Part shown: positions 1 to 7,360 of the stretch, piece by piece | Position numbering within the stretch: the stretch's first letter is position 1 | Layout of the letters: every line of letters starts with the position of its first letter | DNA from: RGIG4140 sp045635565 | GTDB taxonomy: Bacteria > Pseudomonadota > Alphaproteobacteria > CAAHEQ01 > UBA3637 | Length of the DNA stretch: 34,140 bases | Assembly (NCBI GenBank): GCA_045635565.1 | Contig: JAZTVX010000061.1 | Location: 1-34,140, forward strand | Direction: 5' to 3' | Translations under genes and position numbers: made by a program | Notes under the pieces: generated by a model | What the model was told of the DNA's origin: nothing | Databases searched by the model: none | The model's input: the letters and a program-made list of their open reading frames with translations, nothing else

Positions 1-1167
1 GATGATGCCGGTAAATGTTTTGCATGTGATACGATTGTTAGTGGAGATGTCATCAATCCGGAAACAAAAGAACAATGTATTGCCTGTAATTTTACATACC
101 GAGCCTACGATAAAAAATGTTTAAACTGTGATACAACAGATGCATTGACAAACATTACCAAAGAAGAATGTGATGCCTGTCATGCCGATAAATATTGGCT
201 TGAAACAAATACGACCACTCATGTTGGAAAATGTGTCAATTGTCCTGCTTCAACATATGGGACGGAAGATGGCTTATCATGTGAATGTGATGATGATAAT
301 CCGATTGAAAAATATGATGTTGTCACAAATGGTTGTATAAATTGTGAAGGATTAACAACCGGAACAAAAGTCGCCCGTAACGAAGAATGTCATAAATGTA
401 GTCGAGGCTTGTGGTATGCCGCACATAGTGCTAAAACGGCAACGGACAGTCTTTGTCGTCCATGTGAAAGTGGAGATAATTATTACTATGCCGATGAAGA
501 TGAATGTGCATCTTGTGGTAATCGTTTTTGGCGTCCCTATGATACATATTGTTTTGATTGTAATTATTCCAGTTATATCAGATTGTATGATGGTGATGTT
601 AACACTTGTTCGAATCGGTTAACGTTTAAAAGTGATGGAAATATGTACTCCCGCTTATGTACTTATTCTTCCAGTTTAACGACAACACATGAAGAATGTT
701 TGCGGTGTGACAACCGTTATTGGACACCGAACACAAGCAATGACGGCTGGGGGGCGTGTAAAGTATGCGCTAATGGTTCAGCCATCAACAATGGATTGGC
801 TTGTGGTTGTAGCGCTTCAGATGAGGTCACAACATCTGCCGGCAAATGTTTGACATGTGATAAGTTGACGGAAGGAACGATTGCAACAGAGGCCGAACAA
901 TGCCATAAATGTTCGGGTTGGTTTGCAACAACCGAAAACAAATGTTATAAGTGTGACACGCAATATGTTTATAATACAAGCAAAACAGAATGTCACAGTT
1001 GTTCTTCACACACATGGCGAAGTTCAGATGGTACATGTTACGCCTGTTCCTACCCGTATAAAATGTATGATACGACACAGGAAGAATGTGAACGTTGTTC
1101 CGGTCGTGTGTGGGAAGAAGTCAGCGAAGGGATTGGCTTCTGTCATCCCTCTGTTGAAAAAAATTAA
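1..1167 (+). CDS. Cysteine-rich modular protein, 3' part (5' end outside window)
   Basis: The frame is open from base 1 to the TAA at 1165-1167, so this is the C-terminal 388 residues of a longer gene; the TTG at 145 is only an internal codon. The protein is made almost entirely of cysteine modules, typically E-x-C-x-x-C followed by an aromatic, such as CASCGNRFW, CLRCDNRYW and CERCSGRVW. A block of about 60 residues is repeated: nt 232-417 and nt 757-930 both run from a CxxC through an LxCxC turn to a CHKCS motif. Its C-terminus (ending HPSVEKN) is unlike the shared YKCVLK ending of the two complete family members here, so it is a different subtype or a neighbour of related design. No membrane segment is visible in this part. 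The N-terminus is unseen, so a prepilin leader is only an inference from the tandem neighbour. Function unknown; probably extracellular and disulfide-rich. Confidence 0.85.
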   Translation, partial: DDAGKCFACDTIVSGDVINPETKEQCIACNFTYRAYDKKCLNCDTTDALTNITKEECDACHADKYWLETNTTTHVGKCVNCPASTYGTEDGLSCECDDDNPIEKYDVVTNGCINCEGLTTGTKVARNEECHKCSRGLWYAAHSAKTATDSLCRPCESGDNYYYADEDECASCGNRFWRPYDTYCFDCNYSSYIRLYDGDVNTCSNRLTFKSDGNMYSRLCTYSSSLTTTHEECLRCDNRYWTPNTSNDGWGACKVCANGSAINNGLACGCSASDEVTTSAGKCLTCDKLTEGTIATEAEQCHKCSGWFATTENKCYKCDTQYVYNTSKTECHSCSSHTWRSSDGTCYACSYPYKMYDTTQEECERCSGRVWEEVSEGIGFCHPSVEKN

Positions 1168-1184
1168 CAATTTTGACAGATGAA

Positions 1185-1212
1185 AAAACGGCAGATTTTT
1201 CTGCCGTTTTTA
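1185..1212 (+). terminator. Intrinsic terminator after the first cysteine-rich gene
   Basis: An 11 bp stem (AAAACGGCAGA at 1185-1195, TCTGCCGTTTT at 1200-1210) with a TTTT loop and a short T run lies 17 bases after the stop codon. The hairpin resembles the one after the minus-strand family member at 16833-16858. Confidence 0.85.
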
Positions 1213-1281
1213 TTTACATAATGTTGTAACAATTTTGAGAAACGATTCGTTTTTTGTGTTTAAAATGGTTGCTTGAGAATG

Positions 1282-1569
1282 AAAAAAGGCTTTTGCTAAA
1301 TGATAAAACTTGTTCAAAAATAACGATTAAAAATCAATGTATTCTCAACGAAAAACGTGTCAAAAAAAGGTACGTTATTTTTCCCATATTATTGTGCAAA
1401 ATACCTCTTGTCAACTAAAAAATACAATTGTCTGATTTTTATATCTTTTTTACTTCACTAAAAGCCCTTTCCGTCCGTCAAAAAAAAGCGTCAAAAAAAC
1501 GTACCTTTTTTTGACACATTTTTTAAAGATAAGGTATTGATTAAAAAACTTTATTTTTAAGGAGGTTTT
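1282..1569 (+). repeat. Upstream regulatory cassette, copy 1 (288 bp)
   Basis: This segment recurs directly before the start codon of all three visible prepilin-like genes (also 19711-19997 on minus and 33649-33936), with almost constant length. It contains the sequence GTGTCAAAAAAAGGTACGTT at 1357-1376 and its perfect reverse complement at 1498-1517, 121 bp apart. The right copy is half of a larger palindrome (1488-1517, arms GCGTCAAAAAAA and TTTTTTTGACAC around CGTACC). A TTGACA at 1511-1516 lies inside that palindrome and is followed after 18 bases by TATTGA, a possible but weak promoter. AAGGAGG at 1559-1565 is a full Shine-Dalgarno. A palindrome over the -35 box would suit a repressor or activator site; that is inference. 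All three copies have the same orientation relative to their gene. Confidence 0.85.
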
Positions 1570-4398
1570 ATGATTTGCAAATTGCCTTTTTTGAAACAAT
1601 TTAATGCTAAAACATCAGCCCAACAAGGTCGCAGTATGGTTGAAATCCTTGGTGTTTTGGCTGTGATGGGGGTCTTATCAGCCGGTGGGATTTATGGGTA
1701 TTCGTTTGCCATGGATAAATATCGGGCAAACGATATTGTGTATGAAGTCAATCTGCGTGCCAATGATATCTGGCATAAATATCAGGAAATGCCCTTACCC
1801 GAACCCAGTGAAGACGGAACGGATTTTGATGAATTTCCGGATATGACAGGTACGGGGTACCCAATCTATATGACATCTCATCCGGACGTTGCGTTTAAAA
1901 CCTATGTAGAGGGTGTTTCTTCCCGTGTATGTAAAAATGTTGTGAACATGAACTTAAACGGTGTTATTCAAGGCATTCAATTTGTGCAAGTGAACGGCGA
2001 AAAATATGTTGGTAGTGCTTCCATTTGTGGAGAAGACGAAACAGATAATACAATTGTTTTCACATCGTTTTTGGATTCGGAAAGTAATGCTGACGGCGAA
2101 GGACAAAGTGGTGACCCGTGTGTAGAAGATGGCGATTGTCTCAATCTGTGTGGTACGGCGACATGCGACATTGATAAAATGACCTGTAAAAACAGTTGTA
2201 CGGGGACAGATACACCTTTTTGTTTAGATGACGGCGAAAGTGGTATATGCGTTGAATGCATTACAAACAAAGATTGTGAATCGAAAGGTCGCAGTTACAT
2301 TTGCAATGAAGAAACTTATACCTGTACAACATTACAAAAAACATGTCCGTCAGGAACATTTCGTACGCAAAACGGGGCTTGTATAGAATGCAATAATGGT
2401 AATAATTTTATTGTATTAAAAGATGGTCATCCTTTTCCTGATACCAGTGATGAAGTGGACGGATATACCATGTGTCAACAATGTGCTTCAGATACGGCAG
2501 GTGAGTATAAATATGAACGACAATATGGTGTTTTAGTTGACGACGAACAGTTGGGTTATTGTTCGTATATGTGCACTGCGGGATATTCCTATCAATCATT
2601 AAAGAAAGGGTGTGTTTCTTGTGATGATGAAACGCCGAATTTTATTGCAAAAGATGATGTCTCTAAACAGCAATGCTTATCGTGTCCTAACCGTGCTTGG
2701 TATGGAGAATATTGGTTTAATTATTATCATGATGCCATTGTATGTCAAAATCAGGTCAAATGTGCTGATGATGAATTTGTAACAACTGTCAGAGCATCAC
2801 ATTATACGTGTGCAAAATGTAGTTCTTCACGCAATCAAAATGTTGGAATCGGACACTATGTTTATGGCAACTCTGATTCTCAATTTTATCAATATCGTGT
2901 TGATAAATGTAACAATTGCCCAGAAAGAGACAGCAATGGCAATTATTCCGCCCGTTGGCACGTCGGAAATAAAAACTCCGGCGAATGTGCACCAAAATGT
3001 GAACAACCACCGGCTAATAGTGAAGAAGACACAATCTGCTTAACAAATCCAACGAGTGATAAATGCAAAAGAAAGTGGCAAAATTCATCAGGGGCTTGTT
3101 TTGATTGCCGTGTCATTACAAGTAATAACAAGATTATTTATCCGACAAGCGGAGCATCGCAAACAGATGCTGAACTGAAAAGACTTTGTTTGGCTTGTGG
3201 TCGTCAAGTAAAGGATTCTTTTTGTATTTTACCACAAACAAAGGAAACTTGTGGTATCGGTCAGTTTTTGGGAAAAGACGGTATCTGTTATCCCTGTGAT
3301 CAGGCTAATCATATTGAAATAGAATCGGATGCTGTATCCGGGTGTGTTGCTAATTGCAAGAAAAATACCGTTTCCGATACAACGTATAATGCAGATGGGA
3401 CGGTGGATACTCGCCATGTTTATACAGTAAATGAAACCAACTATTGTGCTTTAACATGCAAAAATAACTACATCAATGATTCATCCGGTCAGTGTGTATC
3501 TTGTGGGAATGATAAATCATTAAATGCACTGACACCGGCAGTGTTATCAGATTGCAACAAATGTACATATCGTCAAATATATAATTCAACATGTGCCCCC
3601 AGAAATTGTCCGACATCATATTATCTGACTTTACGAGGAGAATGTTATTCTTGCAATGATCCAAATCCGGAACAGGCGACATGGACCAATTTTATCATAG
3701 CGTCCCCTGATTCATGTCATGTATGTGAAAACAGGCTGGCAATTAAACGGTTTCAAACAGATTCCGAAAATAATTTTTGTACTTACGTTAATCCGGGTTC
3801 GTTTGGTATTTGCAACAGCAAGGGAAATGGTGTTTTACATGAAAATTTAAATGATACCATTGTGTCAAAGGCTCAACCTTATATTCGTAGTACTGATAAT
3901 AATGATGGGCAAAAGTTCAGAGACCATTATGGTCTTTGTCGGTCTTGTTCGGACAATTTGGATTATCGTTCTGACGAAGAACAATGTTTAACATGCCAAA
4001 ACAGACGTTGGCAAAACAATACATGTATGAAAGGATTATGCGAAACAGGATTGCAGTTTTTATCCGGTTCTTCTTGTTTAGCATGTAGCAATGTGAATAA
4101 GCCTATTGACCCGACACGTGAAAATTTATGTTCGTCTTGCAGTAATCGTCGTCAACTGGAAATCGGGACACCCGAAACCACATGGAGTGGTTTATGTGTT
4201 GAAGAATGTGCCGGTCTGCAGTGGCAAGATATTAACGGTAATTGTTTATCTTGTTCCGAAGGAGGCGAACGTCAAATCGGAACAGATGCCGAATCCCGTC
4301 GTTTATGTAATGAATGTGACGGATTACGAGAATCTCAACCCATTTATGGGGGAACGGAAGGGGCAGAAGTCATCGGATACAAATGTGTGTTAAAGTAA
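1570..4398 (+). CDS. Prepilin-like, cysteine-rich surface protein (942 aa), copy B
   Basis: The start is set by AAGGAGG 5 bases before the ATG. Residues 1-20 form a basic leader ending in Gly20; RSMVE follows, placing Glu at +5 as in type IV prepilins and pseudopilins, then a hydrophobic helix (about 23-46). Residues 47-190 look like a pilin-type head (DKYRANDIVYEVNLRANDIW and a short Cys pair). From about residue 190 to the end the chain is a run of CxxC modules with motifs such as CLSCPNRAW and CQNRRW. The last 120 residues (QLEIGTPETTWSG to YKCVLK) are nearly identical to the gene at 16882-19710. Expected path, from the family: inner-membrane insertion, cleavage after Gly20 by a prepilin peptidase, and display by a type IV pilus or type II secretion-like machine. 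Arg at +1 is unusual. Function unknown; adhesin or antigenically variable surface protein is a guess. Confidence 0.9.
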   Translation: MICKLPFLKQFNAKTSAQQGRSMVEILGVLAVMGVLSAGGIYGYSFAMDKYRANDIVYEVNLRANDIWHKYQEMPLPEPSEDGTDFDEFPDMTGTGYPIYMTSHPDVAFKTYVEGVSSRVCKNVVNMNLNGVIQGIQFVQVNGEKYVGSASICGEDETDNTIVFTSFLDSESNADGEGQSGDPCVEDGDCLNLCGTATCDIDKMTCKNSCTGTDTPFCLDDGESGICVECITNKDCESKGRSYICNEETYTCTTLQKTCPSGTFRTQNGACIECNNGNNFIVLKDGHPFPDTSDEVDGYTMCQQCASDTAGEYKYERQYGVLVDDEQLGYCSYMCTAGYSYQSLKKGCVSCDDETPNFIAKDDVSKQQCLSCPNRAWYGEYWFNYYHDAIVCQNQVKCADDEFVTTVRASHYTCAKCSSSRNQNVGIGHYVYGNSDSQFYQYRVDKCNNCPERDSNGNYSARWHVGNKNSGECAPKCEQPPANSEEDTICLTNPTSDKCKRKWQNSSGACFDCRVITSNNKIIYPTSGASQTDAELKRLCLACGRQVKDSFCILPQTKETCGIGQFLGKDGICYPCDQANHIEIESDAVSGCVANCKKNTVSDTTYNADGTVDTRHVYTVNETNYCALTCKNNYINDSSGQCVSCGNDKSLNALTPAVLSDCNKCTYRQIYNSTCAPRNCPTSYYLTLRGECYSCNDPNPEQATWTNFIIASPDSCHVCENRLAIKRFQTDSENNFCTYVNPGSFGICNSKGNGVLHENLNDTIVSKAQPYIRSTDNNDGQKFRDHYGLCRSCSDNLDYRSDEEQCLTCQNRRWQNNTCMKGLCETGLQFLSGSSCLACSNVNKPIDPTRENLCSSCSNRRQLEIGTPETTWSGLCVEECAGLQWQDINGNCLSCSEGGERQIGTDAESRRLCNECDGLRESQPIYGGTEGAEVIGYKCVLK

Positions 4399-4421
4399 TG
4401 ATGTCTATAACCAAACAAAAA

Positions 4422-4450
4422 AATGACAGATGAATTATCTGCCATTTTTT
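4422..4450 (+). terminator. Intrinsic terminator after copy B
   Basis: AATGACAGAT (4422-4431) pairs with ATCTGCCATT (4437-4446) with one mismatch and is followed by a T run. It shares the TGACAGATGAA stretch seen after the stop of the gene ending at 1167. Confidence 0.75.
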
Positions 4451-4464
4451 TGATGTAACCGAAT

Positions 4465-4495
4465 AAAATACCCTCTGCTCATGCGAGGGTGTTTT
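4465..4495. terminator. Hairpin between convergent genes
   Basis: An 11 bp stem (AAAATACCCTC at 4465-4475, GAGGGTGTTTT at 4485-4495, one G-T pair) sits between the convergent ends of copy B and pgm. A-rich and T-rich flanks would let it act on either strand; it is the best candidate terminator for pgm, read on minus. Confidence 0.5.
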
Positions 4496-4532
4496 ATGAT
4501 ATATTTCTTCTTTAAAACGTCATATCAATGCT

Positions 4533-6161
4533 TTATGTAATAACGTCCGGTTTTTGGCGACCTGTGTATTTTTCCAAATTCAAAATTTTAACAGCAGCAT
4601 CAGCCAACGGTTGTAAATATGAAACGGCATCTTGATGTGTTTTTTCAATGTTTGTTTCCCGCTTCATATAATAAACACGCAATGTTGCACCACTGCTTCC
4701 CGTACCGGATAGACGTAAGAAAATACGGGCATCATCGAAATAAATCATATATCCTTGACGTGTGGTTTCTTCACCGGTAACCGGGTCAGTATAATTAAAC
4801 AATCCCGTTTGTGTAATGGTTAAATCGTCAAATGTTTCCCCAACCAAGGCTGATAATCGTTTTTCTAAAGATGACAGCATTTCTTTTGTCGGTTCAACTT
4901 CCAACCCTTCATAATTTTGTGTTGAATTATAAACGCGACCGTATTTTTGCCACAATTCTTCATTGAGTTCCTGAACGGATTTACCCGTTGTCGCAATAAT
5001 GTAAAGCCAACATAAAACAGCCCAGATGCCGTCTTTTTCACTTAAATGGAAGGAGCCTGTTCCAAAACTTTCTTCGCCACATAATGCAATTTTATGTGTT
5101 TCCAATAACGAACTGAAAAATTTCCATCCGGTTGGTGTTGCGTAAACAGGCATGTTTTTTGCCTGTGCAACATAATCAACGGCGTTGGCTGTCGGCATGG
5201 AACGGGCAACACCATAAACACGTCCCTGATAAAACGGAATTGTATCCATGTATTCGGCAATAATGGCTAAACTATCTGCCGGAGAGGTAAAAAACTGACG
5301 ACCTAAAATCATATAACGATCACCATCCCCATCAGATGCCGCCCCGAAATCAGGTGCATCATCTTGATACATCATATCAACAAATGTTTTGGCATATGTT
5401 AAATTCGGTTCGGGATGCAATCCACCGAAATCGGATAAAGGTGTTCCATTGATAACCGTTCCCGCATCAGCCCCTAGTAATTCTTCAAAAATCCGCTTGG
5501 CATACGGACCAGTAACAGCATTCATGGCATTATAGGACATTTTAAAGCCTTTTTGAAATAATGTTCGAATAACATCAAAATCAAAAATTTCCTGCATGTA
5601 TGTGGCATAATCATCAATTGAATCAACGATTTCAATAATGGTTGAACCAAACGTTTGTTCGCCGATAACGCTTAAATCAACATCGGGCATATCACATGTC
5701 CAATAATGGTCAATCGTTTTTGATTTTTCGGAAATTTTATCTGTTAAAGACTGTGGTGCCGGTGCCCCTTGTGCCGTATCAAATTTAATTCCGAAATCAC
5801 CGTTCGGTCCACCCGGGTTATGGCTGGCAGACAAAATAATTCCACCAAACGCTTCTCTTTTTACAATCAAATGGGACGCAGCCGGTGTTGATAAAATACC
5901 GTTTTGCCCGATAATTAACCGACCGAATTGATTGGCAACGGCAATGCGAATGATTGATTGTATGGCACGGGCATTAAAATAACGACCGTCCCCACCGATG
6001 ACCAGTGCTTTTCCTTCAAACCCGTCCAATGAATTAAATAATGACTGAACAAAATTTTCCAAATAATTTTTTTGCTTAAAAACAGAAACTTTTTTGCGTA
6101 AACCGGAAGTTCCGCAATTCTGATCCGTAAACGGTTCTGTTTTAACCGTACGTATATCCAT
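4533..6161 (-). CDS. pgm: Phosphoglucomutase, alpha-D-glucose type
   Basis: Interconverts glucose 1-phosphate and glucose 6-phosphate in the cytoplasm, linking glycolysis to UDP-glucose, envelope polysaccharide and storage glycan. The 542-residue length fits the long PGM1-like bacterial family. The substrate loop GTSG is at 17-20, the phosphoserine loop SASHNPGG at 111-118 (catalytic Ser113), the metal loop DGDGD at 277-281, the sugar-binding loop GEESFGTGS at 362-370, and the phosphate loop RLSGTGSSG near the C-terminus. All key residues are present. An AGGGGG Shine-Dalgarno precedes the ATG. It is transcribed alone from a promoter at 6198-6226, with mipZ upstream on the same strand behind its own terminator. 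Confidence 0.96.
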   Translation of the reverse strand: MDIRTVKTEPFTDQNCGTSGLRKKVSVFKQKNYLENFVQSLFNSLDGFEGKALVIGGDGRYFNARAIQSIIRIAVANQFGRLIIGQNGILSTPAASHLIVKREAFGGIILSASHNPGGPNGDFGIKFDTAQGAPAPQSLTDKISEKSKTIDHYWTCDMPDVDLSVIGEQTFGSTIIEIVDSIDDYATYMQEIFDFDVIRTLFQKGFKMSYNAMNAVTGPYAKRIFEELLGADAGTVINGTPLSDFGGLHPEPNLTYAKTFVDMMYQDDAPDFGAASDGDGDRYMILGRQFFTSPADSLAIIAEYMDTIPFYQGRVYGVARSMPTANAVDYVAQAKNMPVYATPTGWKFFSSLLETHKIALCGEESFGTGSFHLSEKDGIWAVLCWLYIIATTGKSVQELNEELWQKYGRVYNSTQNYEGLEVEPTKEMLSSLEKRLSALVGETFDDLTITQTGLFNYTDPVTGEETTRQGYMIYFDDARIFLRLSGTGSSGATLRVYYMKRETNIEKTHQDAVSYLQPLADAAVKILNLEKYTGRQKPDVIT

Positions 6162-6197
6162 GATATCCCCCTTTTTATTGGAATGAAAGTATAGGTT

Positions 6198-6226
6198 TTT
6201 ATAACATCTCTTTTCATTCTAATCAA
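6198..6226 (-). promoter_or_regulatory. Sigma-70-type promoter for pgm
   Basis: Read on minus: TTGATT (6221-6226), 17 bases, TATAAA (6198-6203), about 37 bases before the pgm start codon. Confidence 0.7.
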
Positions 6227-6281
6227 GGTTTTTCACAAAATATTTTTTTGATTTTGACACTTGTTTGTTTTTCAAATAAAA

Positions 6282-6312
6282 AAAAGCATCTGCGATAATG
6301 ACAGATGCTTTT
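6282..6312 (-). terminator. Intrinsic terminator after mipZ
   Basis: An 11 bp perfect stem (AAAAGCATCTG at 6282-6292, CAGATGCTTTT at 6302-6312) with a run of Ts on the minus strand, 17 bases after the mipZ stop. Confidence 0.85.
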
Positions 6313-6328
6313 ATTGATTAAAAATAAT

Positions 6329-7120
6329 CTATGCTGCCTTTTGGGTTTCTTCCCGATTGAATATATTTTGTAACAATGCAACAACTTCTTGTTTCGCAGC
6401 ATGAGCCGATACGGAAAACGGCATATTTAACCCGTTTTCTTTTAAATCCATCATCGTTAACCCTTTTAAAAACAATTCACGATAAACAACACGTTCCGAA
6501 ATACCTCCGGATAATGTAAAATGAATCCGACGAGATAACGCATTCAATAAAACCGTCATCAATTGAGAGTTGCGACTTTTGCTGTAAGTCAATCGATTGC
6601 GAACAACAAACCATTCCAACGGCGGACGACGTTCAATCATGCGTTGTTGTCTGGACGACCAAACAACTTGTGCAAAATGGCTGGGACCTTTTATACGTAA
6701 TGAATTGGTATCTACCTGTGCCAATACATCCAAGTCAACCAAACTATCGTTAATCGGTGTAATTAAAATATCAGCCAAAACCATCGCATCTTGTGCTAAT
6801 TGATTGGTTGTCCCCGGTGTATCAATGACAATGATATCCACTTCATTCCGAACCTTATCAATTTGCCCCCGTAGGGTATAAATACGATTCTTTTCTTCAT
6901 CCCATGTCGTGTGCATCGGTTCAGGTAACGGTACACCCATCGACTTTACAAAAGCATTGCGATTTTCAACATAATGAGATAATGTCCCTTGTGGGTAGTC
7001 TAAATCAAATGAAGCAACACGCTTACCCATTCGTAACAACCCGACAATGACATGCATGGCTAATGTCGATTTTCCAGTTCCGCCTTTTTCGTTGGCAAAG
7101 ACAATAATTTTTGCACTCAT
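6329..7120 (-). CDS. mipZ: MipZ-like ParA-family ATPase (division-site placement)
   Basis: In Caulobacter MipZ binds the chromosome partition complex, forms a bipolar gradient and inhibits FtsZ, so division occurs at mid-cell. The Walker A of the deviant ParA type, NEKGGTGKS, is at residues 10-18, and the switch region VIDTPGT follows. The MipZ-specific features are FDLD followed by ENR and LPEP, the INDSLVD block, a VVRNRL segment, and RVVYRELFLKGLTMMDL near the end. The ATG at 7120 is chosen over an upstream in-frame TTG (7135), because GGGGGAG lies 6 bases before this ATG and the TTG would overlap that Shine-Dalgarno. This gives 263 residues. No parB is nearby. It is divergent from htpG and has its own strong promoter. 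Confidence 0.9.
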   Translation of the reverse strand: MSAKIIVFANEKGGTGKSTLAMHVIVGLLRMGKRVASFDLDYPQGTLSHYVENRNAFVKSMGVPLPEPMHTTWDEEKNRIYTLRGQIDKVRNEVDIIVIDTPGTTNQLAQDAMVLADILITPINDSLVDLDVLAQVDTNSLRIKGPSHFAQVVWSSRQQRMIERRPPLEWFVVRNRLTYSKSRNSQLMTVLLNALSRRIHFTLSGGISERVVYRELFLKGLTMMDLKENGLNMPFSVSAHAAKQEVVALLQNIFNREETQKAA

Positions 7121-7154
7121 GACAAACTCCCCCAATTATAGTGAAATTATATAT

Positions 7155-7183
7155 ATCATATACGATGTTTTGATTTTTGTCAA
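7155..7183 (-). promoter_or_regulatory. Strong sigma-70-type promoter for mipZ
   Basis: Read on minus: a perfect TTGACA (7178-7183), 17 bases, TATGAT (7155-7160), about 34 bases before the ATG at 7120. Confidence 0.85.
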
Positions 7184-7293
7184 GTCATTTTATCCAAAAA
7201 ACTTACGTCTTTTTTGTTTTTTTACAATCATGTTAATAAAATATTAACTTTTTTCTTTATAATCAACAGATAAGAAGAAAAAAACAAAATCCC

Positions 7294-7324
7294 CTTGCTT
7301 TTTGAACAAAGAAACCTATATTAG
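7294..7324 (+). promoter_or_regulatory. RpoH (sigma-32) heat-shock promoter for htpG
   Basis: CTTG (7294-7297), 17 bases, then CCTATATTAG (7315-7324). This fits the alphaproteobacterial RpoH consensus CTTG-N17/18-CYTATNTNNG at every fixed position, and it lies just upstream of a chaperone gene. Confidence 0.85.
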
Positions 7325-7360
7325 TATGATAATAACTTATTAACAAAAAGGAAAACAAGC

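Noticed and set aside
7121..7135. Upstream TTG start for mipZ adding five residues
   Set aside because: The extra codons are the Shine-Dalgarno region itself; the ATG at 7120 has GGGGGAG at proper spacing and matches the family start.
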